Shown here one piece after another: positions 21,837-32,984 of a stretch of 64,000 nt of DNA. Numbering within the stretch: the first letter of the stretch is position 1; each line of letters starts with the position of its first letter. The position numbers and the translations under genes were made by a program. The notes under the pieces were generated by a model. That model saw nothing but the letters and a program-made list of their open reading frames with translations, was not told the DNA's origin and ran no database searches. This DNA comes from Gnetum montanum (taxonomy: Eukaryota; Streptophyta; Gnetopsida; Gnetales; Gnetaceae): the NCBI GenBank assembly GCA_015680685.1, contig MNCI01014438.1, positions 460,941 through 524,940 of the forward strand, written 5' to 3'.

Positions 21837-22824
21837 TTGGCCCCTCTTTGTCAACGTCTGGAGGATGGGCTCAAGAGACATTGACAAAGAATACAAAATA
21901 CCACGGAAGACATGATGCTAATGTCACTACTTGGTGATCATCAAGACATTGCTTGGCTGCACTTGAGAGTGTTGCAGGGAGGAAGGAGGTTCAGGAAAAG
22001 TGTATAGATGAGGTTTAGTAGAGGTCCTCGTCTGAGTGCTCATGAGGGAATTGTTCACATTTTCATCTTTACTTTCACCGACCTTCGACCTCTTATAGGA
22101 TAGGTGTTTCTTTCCCAGGATGAGCTGTGTTACATTCATGTGGGGTTTTGACCTGCATACAAATGCTTCCCATGTGGTGAGCTGTGTTATGCACGTCATG
22201 GAATTTTCACTCTGAAGTAGCCAAGCTAGTCGAGGCACTCACTTTGCGATGCTGTAGCATTTGCTGCTGTGGCTAGACGTGCTTTCGGTCATACCCTATA
22301 AGCACGACAAAGAGTGAAACAACCACGATGTAAACTGAGGGTAGAGGTCTTGCTTACTGTAGAAATTGTTGAAGCTCTTGGACATCCGTGCTGGTGCATG
22401 ATGTCCAAAGTAGAAAGGCCAGTAGCGGCCTTGGTAGCATCGGCATGGAGGTTTGGCATCAAAGGCACTAAGATTTGCTATGAGTGAGGATGCTCTAGAA
22501 TCCCTGCCAAAGGCATGCATTCTTAGTTCAGCTATGTGATCAACTATGACATAGCTAATCATCATGTGAGCCTAGGCATCGGCAAGGAGTGGAGGGTAAC
22601 AATATTGTGGTTGGACCACAATACTGTTGGAACTCTAGCGGTGGGCATTGGCTGAGGAACTAATGTCAAGGTGATGGGTCATGACAACAGTAGGTCTGGA
22701 GGGCCAGTGTGATGTTTTAGGACATCTCTAGATGGTTAGCACGATGCCAAGGGTGGTAGCATCACATACATTCCAGATCATGTTTCCATTGCATCATGAA
22801 CTACGTTCTAGAGCTACAACGTCC
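21837..22824 (-). other. 3' untranslated region of E4
   Basis: No convincing gene. It aligns with 24538-25450 of E5 and in part with about 42040-42516 of E6. A minus-strand frame at 22296-22565 covers the same conserved stretch as frames in E5 (25022-25291) and E6 (42094-42366), but protein conservation is weak. Confidence 0.5.
22603..22623. other. conserved 3' hairpin, E4 copy
   Basis: Perfect 9-bp stem TATTGTGGT / ACCACAATA with a TGG loop. In E5 and E6 the innermost pair is C-G instead of T-A, so both arms changed together and pairing was kept. Confidence 0.6.
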
Positions 22825-24537
22825 TGTAGCGACTGAAAACGTCAGCAGCTGGAAGAACACCGGGGGTCGGTGGGCATGATAGTTCCAATCCTGTATCCGT
22901 GGAAGGGCCATGCTAGGTGTGTGTGGACACGGGGTACCCTAAATGATCTAGTTGATTAGACAGGGACTTACATCAGCATCGATATAGCCTTTTACAATGT
23001 AAATAATGCAAAATGCGAGGTAATACTTGAAAGTAAATGAAATAAGAGAGGAACTGAAAAAGGATGTGACAGTAATACAAAGTAATGCTTAAAGGTGAAT
23101 AAAATGGAAAATGATGCCAAAATGAAACAACAAGCAAGATATAAATTAAAGTGTGGTTAGAAACATGCACCTCTCCGAAGCTACAAACTCACTCGGTCAG
23201 GGTGGATACAATCGGCTGCACAACGTGATGGAGTGCAGAAATCCAGAGGGTAACCAAGGTGTGTTGAGAAAAAAGAGCTATGCACTTGGACGTGGACTCG
23301 TGTACAAATAATGTGGGGTTCTACCAAGGTGGTAGATAGTAGAACAGAGATAGGGACCTCATGCCAGCTAAGAGAGACTCGTTGTTTATAGTGTTAGATA
23401 GATGACTTTGATATTACAATGCTAGAGAGAGGGAAAGACTTTGTTTCAGAATTTCAAAGTTCCCACCACTTGGAAGTTGTTTGCTTCAAGAAAGATGTGA
23501 ACTCTTTCAAAATTATCAACTTTTAAAAATTACGGACCCTTTTGCATGCTGTTTGCTAGGGTATTTATAGGACAGAGGGCCTACGAAAGGGGTGGTTTGA
23601 ATGTTACGTGCCTCAGGCCTTTGTTGTCTTGCTAGTGCCACTTGTGTTATTTGTGACCGTTGGACCTTCAAGACTATTGCGATGCGAACTTATATGTAAT
23701 AACTACAATCCTACTACGCCTTAATTGCACCATCAGCATTTGGAGACATGCGCCAATGGTATGATTAGGTGGAGTACATTGATGTCGCACAACCACCTGC
23801 ATGCCTTGCTGTGCTTTGTGACATAGCATGCTTGGCATAGCGTAGCACTCTATTGCACGTTCTGCTATATGTCACATGCTTGTTATGCTATGCTATGCTA
23901 TGTAGTGTAACATAGCATAGCAACTTGCCTTAGTTACAAAATATTTACTAATTTGTAAACCTTGTCTCCTATGATGCAAGTCTTGCAAACTCCGTTGACT
24001 CCACCTTTCGAACTACCTTCTTTCTCTTCCACAGGATTGCTATGCCTTGCTGCACCATGTAGCTCAACGTAGTGTAGTAGCAGACATGGTCTACCACTTC
24101 CTGATGGAAAGGGACATCACTGCAGAACTCAAAATTAGGCAAGGGCAGTGGGTAGTCAAGTCGTTGCCATGCTACGCTGTGTGACATCGCGTAGCATAGC
24201 ACTTCGTTCCACCATCATCTTCTGAAGCATGCTATGCTACATAGCATAGCGTAGCGTAGCAGGCTTCGTGACTTAGAAAAATTTCTGAACTATTTCTTGC
24301 ACATCTAGAATACTACTACCGATTCAAAACATTGTTTCTGAGCAGGCTATCGGCTGTTTAGGCTACTTTGGTGGGCAGGCAGGATGGTACAGAACCTGTC
24401 CATGCTCAAAGTAGAAAATTTGCTGAACTAGCTGACCTGGACTCAGAACGTTCTCCTCCCAATGGACTGCCATAGTGCTATGTGGACTGTAAGATCCTAG
24501 TGAAGCAAGGATGACCCCACATTTTTAGGGTGTTTCA
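22825..24537 (-). repeat. 3' LTR of E5
   Basis: Minus strand: TGAAACACCCTAAAAATG at 24537 to TCAGTCGCTACA at 22825; 1713 bases. TATA box TATAAATA (minus strand) at 23562-23569. Contains palindromic CTATGCTACATAGCATAGC clusters (around 23885-23930 and 24175-24262). The polypurine tract CAAAGAGGGACCAA is adjacent (minus strand, from about 24550). Confidence 0.8.
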
Positions 24538-25489
24538 TTGGTCCCTCTTTGTCAACATCTAGAGAGTAGGCTCGATGGATGTCGGCAAAGAATACGAAAC
24601 ACCTCAGTAGGTGAAATGCTAAGGTTGTCTCTTGGTGAGTACTGAGATGTCTCTTGGCCATGCTTGAGAGTGTTGCATTGGTTTTGTGGAGGTTAAGGTA
24701 GAGAGCAAAGATGATGTTTGGTCGAGTCCCTTGTTAGAGTGCTCTGAGGGGCTCGTTTACATTTTCATCCTTGGCTGGCACTTTTCTTCAACCTCCTATA
24801 GGTAGGTGTCCCCTTCGTAGGATGAGTTGCGAGACATCCATGAGGGTTTTGACTTGCCTACAAAAACCTTCCACATGGTGAGCTGTGTTATGCATGTGCT
24901 GGAGTTTGCGCTCTCAAATAGCCATGTTAGTCAAGGCACTCACTTCGCAACACTGTAGCGTTTGCTACTGTAGTGAGATGTGTCTGTGGGGACAAGGTCT
25001 TGCTGGCTGCAGGCATTGTTGTTACCCTTGGACACCATTGCTGGTGTGAGATGCCCAAATCAGGGAGGCCATCAGTGGCATTGGTGATGCTGATGTGGAG
25101 GAGCTAGGTGTGGATGCCCTGGAATCCCTACTAGGGGTTTGCATTCCTGATTTAGCCATGGGATTAGTTGCCACATAGCTAACATCGTGCAAGCCCAGGT
25201 GTTGGCAGGGAGCTAGAGCAATAATATTGTGGCTGGGCCACAATACTACCGAAACCCTAGATGCAGGAGCTAACCCAAGAACTACCATCAAGGAAATGGG
25301 CCATGGTGATGGTGGATTCGAAGGGTTAGTGTGAATCCATACGATGTCTTCGGAGAGTTAGCATGATGCCAAGGTTGGTGGCATTGCATATGTTTTGGAC
25401 CGCTTTCTCAGTCTATTTTGAACGGCGTTCCAGAGCTACAGTGTCCCACCCACTCGTTAGCATCGTGCCCACTCATTCAGTGTGTATCT
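24538..25489 (-). other. 3' untranslated region of E5 with conserved hairpin
   Basis: No supported gene. Contains a perfect 9-bp hairpin at 25225-25245 (TATTGTGGC / GCCACAATA, loop TGG), the counterpart of those in E4 and E6. An 89-codon minus-strand frame at 25022-25291 shares VLWPSHNI with a plus-strand frame of E6; it may only reflect DNA conservation around the hairpin. Confidence 0.5.
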
Positions 25490-25700
25490 GGTGCTGGTGC
25501 ATGTTGGGGATGCATTGCGAGCCCAGTTTAAGATCTTGGTAGACCGTGTGCTAGTTTAAGGTCCTAGTGGACCGCTGTGCTAGTTTAAGGTCCCAGCAGA
25601 TTGTACATGCCAGTTTTATGTCATAGCAGACATGCAATGCCAGTTTATAGTCATAGTGGACTAACAATGCCAGTTTTACATCGTAGCAGATGGTGCTTGT
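25490..25700 (-). repeat. minisatellite downstream of integrase in E5
   Basis: Several units of the GCTAGTTTAAGGTC / GCCAGTTTTATGTCAT type (plus-strand view), each followed by AGCAGAC or AGTGGAC. Same repeat and same location as 4240-4740 in E1. Confidence 0.7.
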
Positions 25701-25715
25701 TGTTGTCATTGTGCT

Positions 25716-26329
25716 TCATATGTAGTACAGCTTGAGGTACGTGTGGTTCACTGGGTTGGTGAACTCGTTGTTGTCCATGTTTTCCAGTTTGAACGCTCCA
25801 TTCCGGAAGGCTTTAGTGACCATGTAAGGTGCTTCCCAGTTGGCTGAGAATTTACTCACGTGCTCATGGATGGCCTTGAGGATGAGGTCTCCCTTCTGCA
25901 CTGGCTGTCGATGCGAGTCTACATGGTGCTTGTGCTATTGTTTGCTCTAGTAGTTCTTGATGCATCTCGGCGTCTGCACGCATTCTTCCTCCACCAAGTT
26001 GAGGTCAATGGTTCACAACTCATTATTTCAGGCTTCGTTCACGATGTCAGATAGGATCATCTGGAGTGAGGGTACCTACAACTCAAGAGGCAATACTACT
26101 TCAGATCCATAGACAAAATTGTAAGGGGTCTTACTTGTTGCAGTTCGGCACATCATTTGGTAGGCCCAAAGGACGTAGAGTATTTGCTTGTGCCACCGCC
26201 TCTTGCTATTGTTAAGCATCCATTTCAGTAAGTTGATGATGGACTTATTTGTAGCCTCCACCTCTTCGTTTACCTATAGATAATAAGGGGAAGAAAATGA
26301 TTATTTAATTCCTAGATTTCTACAGAAGG
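25716..26329 (-). pseudogene. pol: E5 integrase, C-terminal part
   Basis: Integrase sequence from just after the second catalytic Asp to the C-terminus. The catalytic Glu is kept (VEATNKSIINLLKWM). Then come QILYVLWAYQMMCRTATSKT, YGSEVVLPLEL and the tail domain KGDLILKAIHEHVSKFSANW, KAFRNGAFKLENMD, LKLYYI. Its N-terminal part is at 44210-44810, so the insertion of E6 splits the gene. The frame is also broken around 25900-26070. The bases GAAGG (26325-26329) are duplicated at 44210-44214. Confidence 0.85.
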
Positions 26330-28024
26330 TGAAACACCCTAAAAGAAAATGCGGGGTCATCCTAGCTTCACCAGGCCCTTGCAATCCACACAGAACCACT
26401 ACAGTCCATCAGGAAAGAACATTTTGAGTCCAGGATGGCTAGTTCAGTAAATTTTCTACTTTAGGCCTGGGTGAGTTCCGTACCAACTCCTCTGCTTGCC
26501 AAAGTAGTCCAAACAGCCAGCAGCCTACTCAAAAATGGTATCCAGAATCAACGACAGTAGCCTAGATGCACGGGAGAAGTAGTTCAGCAAGTTTGCTAAG
26601 TCACAAAGCCTGCTACGCAATGATGTGTAGCGTAGCAAGCCCCAGAAAACAAAAGCAGAGCAAGATGTTATGCTACGCAATGAAAAATGGCATAGCATAG
26701 CAACAACTTCACCTCCCTTGCCCAATCTCAAGCTCTGTAGTGATGTCTCTTTTTGCTAGGAAGCTGCAGATCATGTCTGCTACTACGCTACGCTAAGCTA
26801 CATGGCACAGCAAGGCGTAGTAATGCTGCAGAAAGGGATGGAAGGTGGTTTGGGAGGCAAAATCAGCAAAGTCTGCAAAACTTATGGTAGGATAGATTAA
26901 AAATTAGCAAAACTATCGTAGTGGCTATGCTATGCTACACTACGTAGCATAGCATCACGTAGCAAGTATGTGACGTACAACAAGATACACGGCAACGTGC
27001 TACGCCACGATAAGCAAGCCATGTTGCAAAACACAGTGTGGCAGGTAGGTGGCCACGCGACATCAATGCAGTCCACCTCAATCGAGCCATTGGCACATGC
27101 CTCTAGGAGCTAGCGGCATAGTCACAATGTAGTAGGACCATAGTTATTACTTGCATCACAACAGTCTAGCAAGTCCAACAGTTACAAATGGCTTAAGTAG
27201 TGCCAGTGAGGAGGTGGAGGTCTGCGACACGTAATATTCAAATGGTCACCTTTGCCTACCTTTTTCCCTATAAATAGCCCATCAAATAGCATGCAAAGGA
27301 TCCAGTCTGCAAAATAAGAAAAAAGGAAAAGAAAAGAAAAGGGGAGTCTCCTAGACTAAAACAAAATAAAATAAAAATACCTGCAATATTACATTAAGAA
27401 AAAGAAAATGGGAGGCCAACAATTTGTAGAAGGAACCTCTCTTAGCTGGCAAAAAGCCTAGGGTCTCGTTCTACCACCTTGGTAGGATCTCGCCCACATT
27501 GTATATACGCAAATTCTATGCCCAAGTGCATAGTTATTTTCTTTTCTATTTCCCGGCATGCTTCAGTCACTCTCGGGACTCTCTACACTCCGTCACGTCG
27601 TGCAACTGACTTTGCCACTCCCTGACTAGATAGATTTATAACTCTAAAGCAGTGCATGTTCCTAACTATATCTTATATTACTCCTTATTTACTTTCTGGC
27701 TTCCTTGTATTATTTTCTATTTTGTTTACCTTCAAGCATTGTCTCATATCATTCTCGCACTTACGTTTATTTATTATTTCGCATCATCGTTGCATTTTTA
27801 GTTCCTTTCTTTTCCTGCTGCAAGCACCACCTCACAACTTGTATAGTTTGTATTGCAAAAGCCTATATTGATGCCAACGTAATTCCCTGTCTGATCAACC
27901 AGACTGTTTAGGGCACCCCGTGTTCACATACATCCTGCACCACCCTCCCACGAGCATGGGGTTGGAACTGTTGTGTCCGTCGACCTTGGTGTTATTCGAG
28001 CCGCCAACATTTTTGATCACTACA
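26330..28024 (+). repeat. 5' LTR of E6
   Basis: TGAAACACCCTAAAAG to TTTTGATCACTACA, 1695 bases. TATA box TATAAATA at 27269-27276. Palindromic clusters lie near 26610-26640, 26785-26825 and 26925-26970. The 3' region after the TATA box (R/U5) is conserved with E4 and E5, including CTGTCTGATCAACCAGAC near the end. Confidence 0.92.
27269..27276 (+). promoter_or_regulatory. TATA box in the 5' LTR of E6
   Basis: TATAAATA in CCCTATAAATAGCCCATC, repeated in the 3' LTR at 43450-43457. It should set the start of the genomic RNA about 30 bases downstream, near 27300. Confidence 0.65.
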
Positions 28025-28030
28025 ATTTTT

Positions 28031-28047
28031 TGGCGCTAGAAGGAGGG
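28031..28047 (+). promoter_or_regulatory. primer binding site of E6
   Basis: TGGCGCTAGAAGGAGGG, six bases after the LTR, identical to the site in E2 although the two elements are otherwise well diverged. The opening TGG is the usual complement of a tRNA CCA end. Confidence 0.8.
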
Positions 28048-28877
28048 CCTTTTGGTGCCTTTGCCATGTGTCACGGTAGTTCTGTGAGCCTTCTGCACCC
28101 TGATACACATGAGCATAGATGTGACACCCTTCTGTGGTTGTTTGCGCTCTGTGCGGCATAGATTGGTCACCTCGACGGTTCCTCCAGAGCCCCATAGAAC
28201 ACAAGGCCTCTAGTCACCGATCAACTAGCTCACTCTATGGTTTTCTTATGTGCATGCTGCACCTTGCCTTGTGTGGTGTAGATCGATCGCTTGGACAGTC
28301 CCTCTGGGACCCTGCAAAACATAAAACCTGCCTAATTGCTAGTTAACTTGCCCATCCTACAGTTGTCTCACCTACGTTTTGTACCTCCTCCAATGTAGCA
28401 CAGAACAGTCACCTTGATGGTTCCTCCAGGATCCCATGAGACACAAAATTTACCTAGTTGCTAGTTAATTTGCTCATCTTATGGTAGTCTCATATGCCCT
28501 CCACACCTCGACTTGCATTAGCGTAGACTCGACACCCTTTGTGGTTGTTTGCGCATCGTGTGGTGTAGATAGGTCACCTCGATGGTTCCTTCGGAACCCT
28601 ATGAGACAATAGGCCATCGAATGATGATTTAACTTACTCCTTCTACACAGTAGTCCTGCATGCATCCTACGACCTAGCTAGCATGGGTGAAAGTGTGACA
28701 CTCTTTGAGGTTGTTTCCACCTAGTGTTGCATAGATCAGTCGCCTCGATGGTGCCTTCAGGATCCTGCAAGATGAAAAGCTACCCATTTTCATTTTATTT
28801 AATCCTTCTATTCTTCTACATTTTCTAGCATTTTCGCATAATATTTCTAGCATTTTCACATAATCACTTGCTTAACG
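28048..28877 (+). repeat. leader of E6 with five degenerate tandem repeats
   Basis: Five diverged units share a core like TAGATNGGTCACCTCGATGG followed by TTCCTCCAGGACCC, near 28154, 28271, 28396, 28562 and 28731, so the spacing grows from about 120 to 170 bases. No gene is supported. Short minus-strand frames in it follow the repeats. Confidence 0.65.
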
Positions 28878-31395
28878 ATGACTTCTTCCACCACCGTTGT
28901 TGATATCTCCAACATGGAGGTGCCCTTCGTAGCTTGAGGCACTACTGGTGCCAAACAACAGTTGAATCCAACACCAAAAACACATCGGTCTCTCAGGATT
29001 CAAAACTCAGGACCTAAGGGCCTGGCCTAGAAACACAAGAATTACAATTTCATTTGTGCAAAGGTACAAGCTGACCTGCCCTTAGATTTACATGAACTCG
29101 AAGAAAAATGTAGCTTTGAGTTCGCTTACTGCAATGGGGAGGAATTTGTTCCTTAACGGGGCATTTGCCCACTTCTGACACAAGTGAACCAAAGGTTGCT
29201 AGATCAACTAATTTAGTTGACAAAGCTCAGGAAGCAACAAGACATGGCATCCAACCAGGATGATGCCTTTCAAGATGGGTAGGAGAAACTCAATTTCCAA
29301 TCTGACGAGGGAGGCCTAGCCAACCCCATTCCTGTCCTACCTACCTAGTCCTTTTGGGCCAACCTGCTACCTACCGCCACCCCCTTCGCCATCGCACCTA
29401 CGCTACAACAGTCTACAATTGCAACTATAGTGGGTAGCCATGCTATGTTCCTAGCACCTCATCACCCCTATCGCCTGGTTGCACCTGCAGCAACTGTGCC
29501 ACTGCAAGCCATTTATCAGCACGCTACAGCAACACGCAACATACCTATCGTGGCTACTCTATCGTATGTCCACACTATACCTACTCTACAACCACACCTA
29601 ACTCCCATACCAATTTCCACATATGCGATCATCCAACCCACTGTGGTGGGCCCAGGCCCATCCATGTGGTGGCCACCATTCGCTTCTTCGTCCATTCCGC
29701 AATCATCGCAAATGTCTCATTACACTTGTCCTCAGGTCTACTCGACCCCCCAAATGACATAACCTAGCGCAGGTCCATGGGGGGTCCCGCCGATGACTCA
29801 AACAACCTACACGGTAGCTTATCCCACTATCACTACTCCAATGATACCACCCACTAGATGGTGGACAATGCAAACAACACCTTTGCTAGGGGTGGCCTCA
29901 ACGGAACAACCGATGGGTCAAATTGCCACTGTTACCATGCCACCTATGGGGATTTCTTCTACAGTTTCTTAGCCGTCTACAACATCCCTGGGTCTGGACC
30001 AAGCATTTTAGCTTATTCAAACCCTAACCAAGCAAGTAAAAAGCCTCAAAGCTATTCGGTCTAATATAGTACGAGTCATGGACTTTTACCAAGACGACCC
30101 CATTAACCCTGCAATCCCTGCCTTGATACTACCACCTGGGATGTCCCTCCCGCACTTCACGAAGTACGATGGAGAAGGAGATCCCAATACACATCTGATC
30201 ACTTTCTGGTCAGAGTCTTTGTTGCTGCAACAATGGCCACATACAATCATTCACGTTTTTACCATGTCCCTAACCGGGAAAGCCCTAGATTGGTATCGTG
30301 CATTGCCACATTCATCCATTTTGACTTTTGGAAGAACTCTTGACCCAGTTTGTGACATGCCTCAAGTATAAATTGAAGCCAGAAACCACACTAGATCAGC
30401 TGATGAGCGTGAAGCAAGACCTGCTAGAACCAGTTCAAAAATTCATTCAACGATGGAGCTCAACCCTTAATGAAATTCGTGAACCTATTGCGGAGGCTCA
30501 TTTGTTAGCCATCTTTAAGGGTGCAGTGAATGAATTCATCAAGTCAAAACTATATTACCTTGCTCCACGCTCACTTAGCCAAGCTTTCACTCAAACGAAA
30601 AGCATACAAGACGCAGCCAAGGCAAGTAAAGAGTCAGCTTACGTCACTTATAGGAATAGTTTTGCAAAGAAAGACAAAGGGAAGGCCAAAATGACCATGG
30701 TGGCTGTTGTGGTAACTGATGCTAAGCCCAAACACAGCAACAACAGAAATGAGAATACCAAGAAATCGAGCATGCCTGCAGCTGACTCAGGGCCCAAGCT
30801 GGGCCAAGCATTACAACCCGTCGTCCCCACATCCAAGACATCTACATACACTAACCCTAATTTTGAACGTAAAGATCATTCAAAATATACTTTGTTGCCC
30901 CTTAAACCTTCAGAAATCTTGAAGCAACTATTGGCAGGGGGATACATTCAACACAAGCGGATGTCAGAAGAAGAAAACATGAGACATTGACGCTACTGTG
31001 AGCTCTTTCGAAATCCCTCTTTTGCCCTACCCAATGAACCTCTAGTTCCTAAAGGTTTTAGGCTAGAAAAGTTTTGCTATTACCATCAATTATGTGGTCA
31101 TACCATGGATTATTGTCTATCATTGCAAGATGACATCCAAAGACTGATTGACCAAGGGCATCTGGTGCTAGATGAAGATAGCCTAGTACATCCTGAAAAC
31201 CAATCCATGTATGTCTATACTAACCTACTCAAAGCCAACAACACCAATTACATAATCAATGTCATCGATATTGACAATGATCCCATGCCACCCTTCCAAC
31301 CATTTGTGATTCATGTGTCTCAGCGTAGTACGCCCATGCCACCAATGGCCAGTCTAAGCCCACAGTTGCCCTTCATCCTGAAAGTCCCATCATGA
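28878..31395 (+). pseudogene. gag: E6 gag
   Basis: Start chosen at ATG 28878 (MTSSTTVVDISNMEVPF), the first in-frame ATG of the conserved region. A Pro/Thr-rich N-terminal part (to about 30050) is followed by the segment LIQTLTKQVKSLKAI and the capsid core: LPHFTKYDGEGDPNTHLITF, FTMSLTGKALDWYRALPHSS, LTQFVTCLKYKLKPE, VKQDLLEPVQKFIQRW, SKLYYLAPRSLSQAF. The C-terminal part is Lys-rich, then has the knuckle-like CYYHQLCGHTMDYC (complete C-x2-H-x4-H-x4-C) and the linker motifs PFVIHV, PFILKVP. Stops (for example TAA at about 29759) and a frameshift near 30340 inactivate it. Confidence 0.85.
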
Positions 31396-32676
31396 ACATA
31401 TGCCTCTATACCATCTGTTGGTGGGGTCGTGCAATCACGTCCACTAACACCTCTAGCCCCATTTGTCATTAGAATACCAGTGTCTTTGATAGCCTCCATC
31501 ACACACAGCAATAAACAACTTCCTCGCCCTATGATGCAAGAAACCTACACGATGGGTGGGGTGTCGAAAAGGAACAGTGTCAAAAGCATCTCTAAAACTA
31601 TGCCTTTGCCCTCTAAATATGCACCTTCATCACCTTTGATGAATATCGATGAAAGAACCCAACTTATTACATCCTGTCACCAAAAATTTGAACCTAGGTC
31701 TATGGCCATCTCCCCTCGGGAGATTCATCTTCTAGGATGAATCGAGGAGGAGAGTGTCAAATAGACGAGTGGGCAAGACTTCTTGAATGCCCTAACCCAG
31801 GTTGGGAAAACCCTAAAGCAAAAAAATACCATGTTAAGCCTATATGACTTAGTCATGGTATTCGCCTCTCATCACGAGGCTCTAGTCTGCATGTTAATGG
31901 CAATCCCGGTTGATGAAAACATGCTGGCAGATGAGAAAATGATCCACTCATTCATACTCCCCTCCACACCCATGGAGTCCACACCTCCACTAAATTTCAG
32001 CAACAAAGCCCTTAAGGAAGATCTTGAAAAGGGCCAAGTGACTACCACGTCTCTCTTCATCACAATTCAGGTTGGCCAATACTGAATCTGATATGGGGCA
32101 GCCACAAATGTCATCTCTTTGCCTATTATAGAGAAACTAGGGTTGGTCGACCAGATCAAACCAACAACAATGTCATACCTGGGGTACTTCAATGGGGCAC
32201 GTGTCCTAGTAAAAGGAATTGTTCACGTAAACTTCATAGCAGGGAACAAGCTTCCCATGGATGCAACATTCATTGTAGTCAAAGAAATGCCTAGGTTTAA
32301 CCTAATCTTGGGAAGATTGTGGTTAGCACAACTCAAGGCAGTTTTCTCACCTATACACCAGGAAATTCACTTACCATACAAGGGAAGAGGGGTGATAATC
32401 CCTGACGATGGGGTGGTAACGCAAGCAATTAGTAACCTAAACGTAGAGCAAGGTTTAGAAGTTACAACCTCTGAAGATGAAGTGCCTATTCATGCATGCA
32501 CCAACCATACAGTGGAGGGATCAGTCCAACGAAGCGATCCCTAGGTGGAAAATGTCTGGGTGGAGTTGCCCTTTCAAGCGGAGGACAGTGGCACGAGCAA
32601 GGGCCCTAGAAAAATGCCTCGACCTTACGTCCCTGTCAATCCATGAAAGGTCAGGAGACAGCTACGTGTAGCATAG
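31396..32676 (+). pseudogene. pro: E6 protease region
   Basis: Continues the gag frame: linker with PFVIRIP, then TLKQKNTMLSLYDLVMVFAS, HEALVCMLMAIPVDENML, TTTSLFITIQVGQY. The protease active site is damaged: where E2 and E3 read DDG, E6 has lost part of the segment and reads stop-Tyr-Gly before AATNVISLPIIEKLGL (about 32080-32110). The rest of the fold follows (FNLILGRLWLAQL, SPIHQEIHLPYKGRG). The conserved tail ends in LRVA and TAG at 32674-32676. Inactive protease. Confidence 0.8.
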
Positions 32677-32767
32677 TAGCCTCGTGACCTCTCATCTAGT
32701 AGCCATCCTCGCATATTCATTTTCTAGTAAACCCGCCAGGGTGTCGTCTTTTCAGCGCAATATGCAA

Positions 32768-32822
32768 ACAACCTGAAATGGCCTAAAACTAACAAATTTC
32801 CCGAAATGGGCTAAAATTAGCA
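32768..32822 (+). repeat. two repeat units after protease of E6
   Basis: CTGAAATGGCCTAAAACTA and CCGAAATGGGCTAAAATTA, two units of the minisatellite that is longer in E2, E3 and E5 at this position. A run of about 13 G follows at about 32958-32970. Confidence 0.6.
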
Positions 32823-32984
32823 TCCCAGAGTATGAAAAATTGACATAACACACATAATAACATGAAACTAGTTTTCCTTTTTGGAATTTTCACATTTCAT
32901 TCAAAATTTTCATTTTTTGGTGGTGTCTATAAACTCTTCCAACAGAAAAAAGAGAGAGGGGGGGGGGGGGTCTGCCCTCATGCT

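Larger units (their letters stand above)
20161..22824 (-). mobile_element. E4: 3' end of a Tat element (LTR plus 3' untranslated region)
   Basis: 3' LTR (20161-21836) followed on its right by the untranslated region normally found between pol and the LTR, including the 3' hairpin at 22603-22623. It is interrupted at 22825 by the LTR of E5, at a place with clear homology to E5's own untranslated region (GTTCTAGAGCTACAACGTCC against GTTCCAGAGCTACAGTGTCC near 25430). The rest of E4 is not in the window. Confidence 0.7.
22825..26329 (-). mobile_element. E5, 3' portion (left of the E6 insertion)
   Basis: 3' LTR, untranslated region, minisatellite and integrase C-terminus of a minus-strand element. 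It continues at 44210 on the other side of E6. The bases before the LTR (22820-22824, CGTCC) would be its target duplication, but the other end of the element is lost. Confidence 0.8.
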
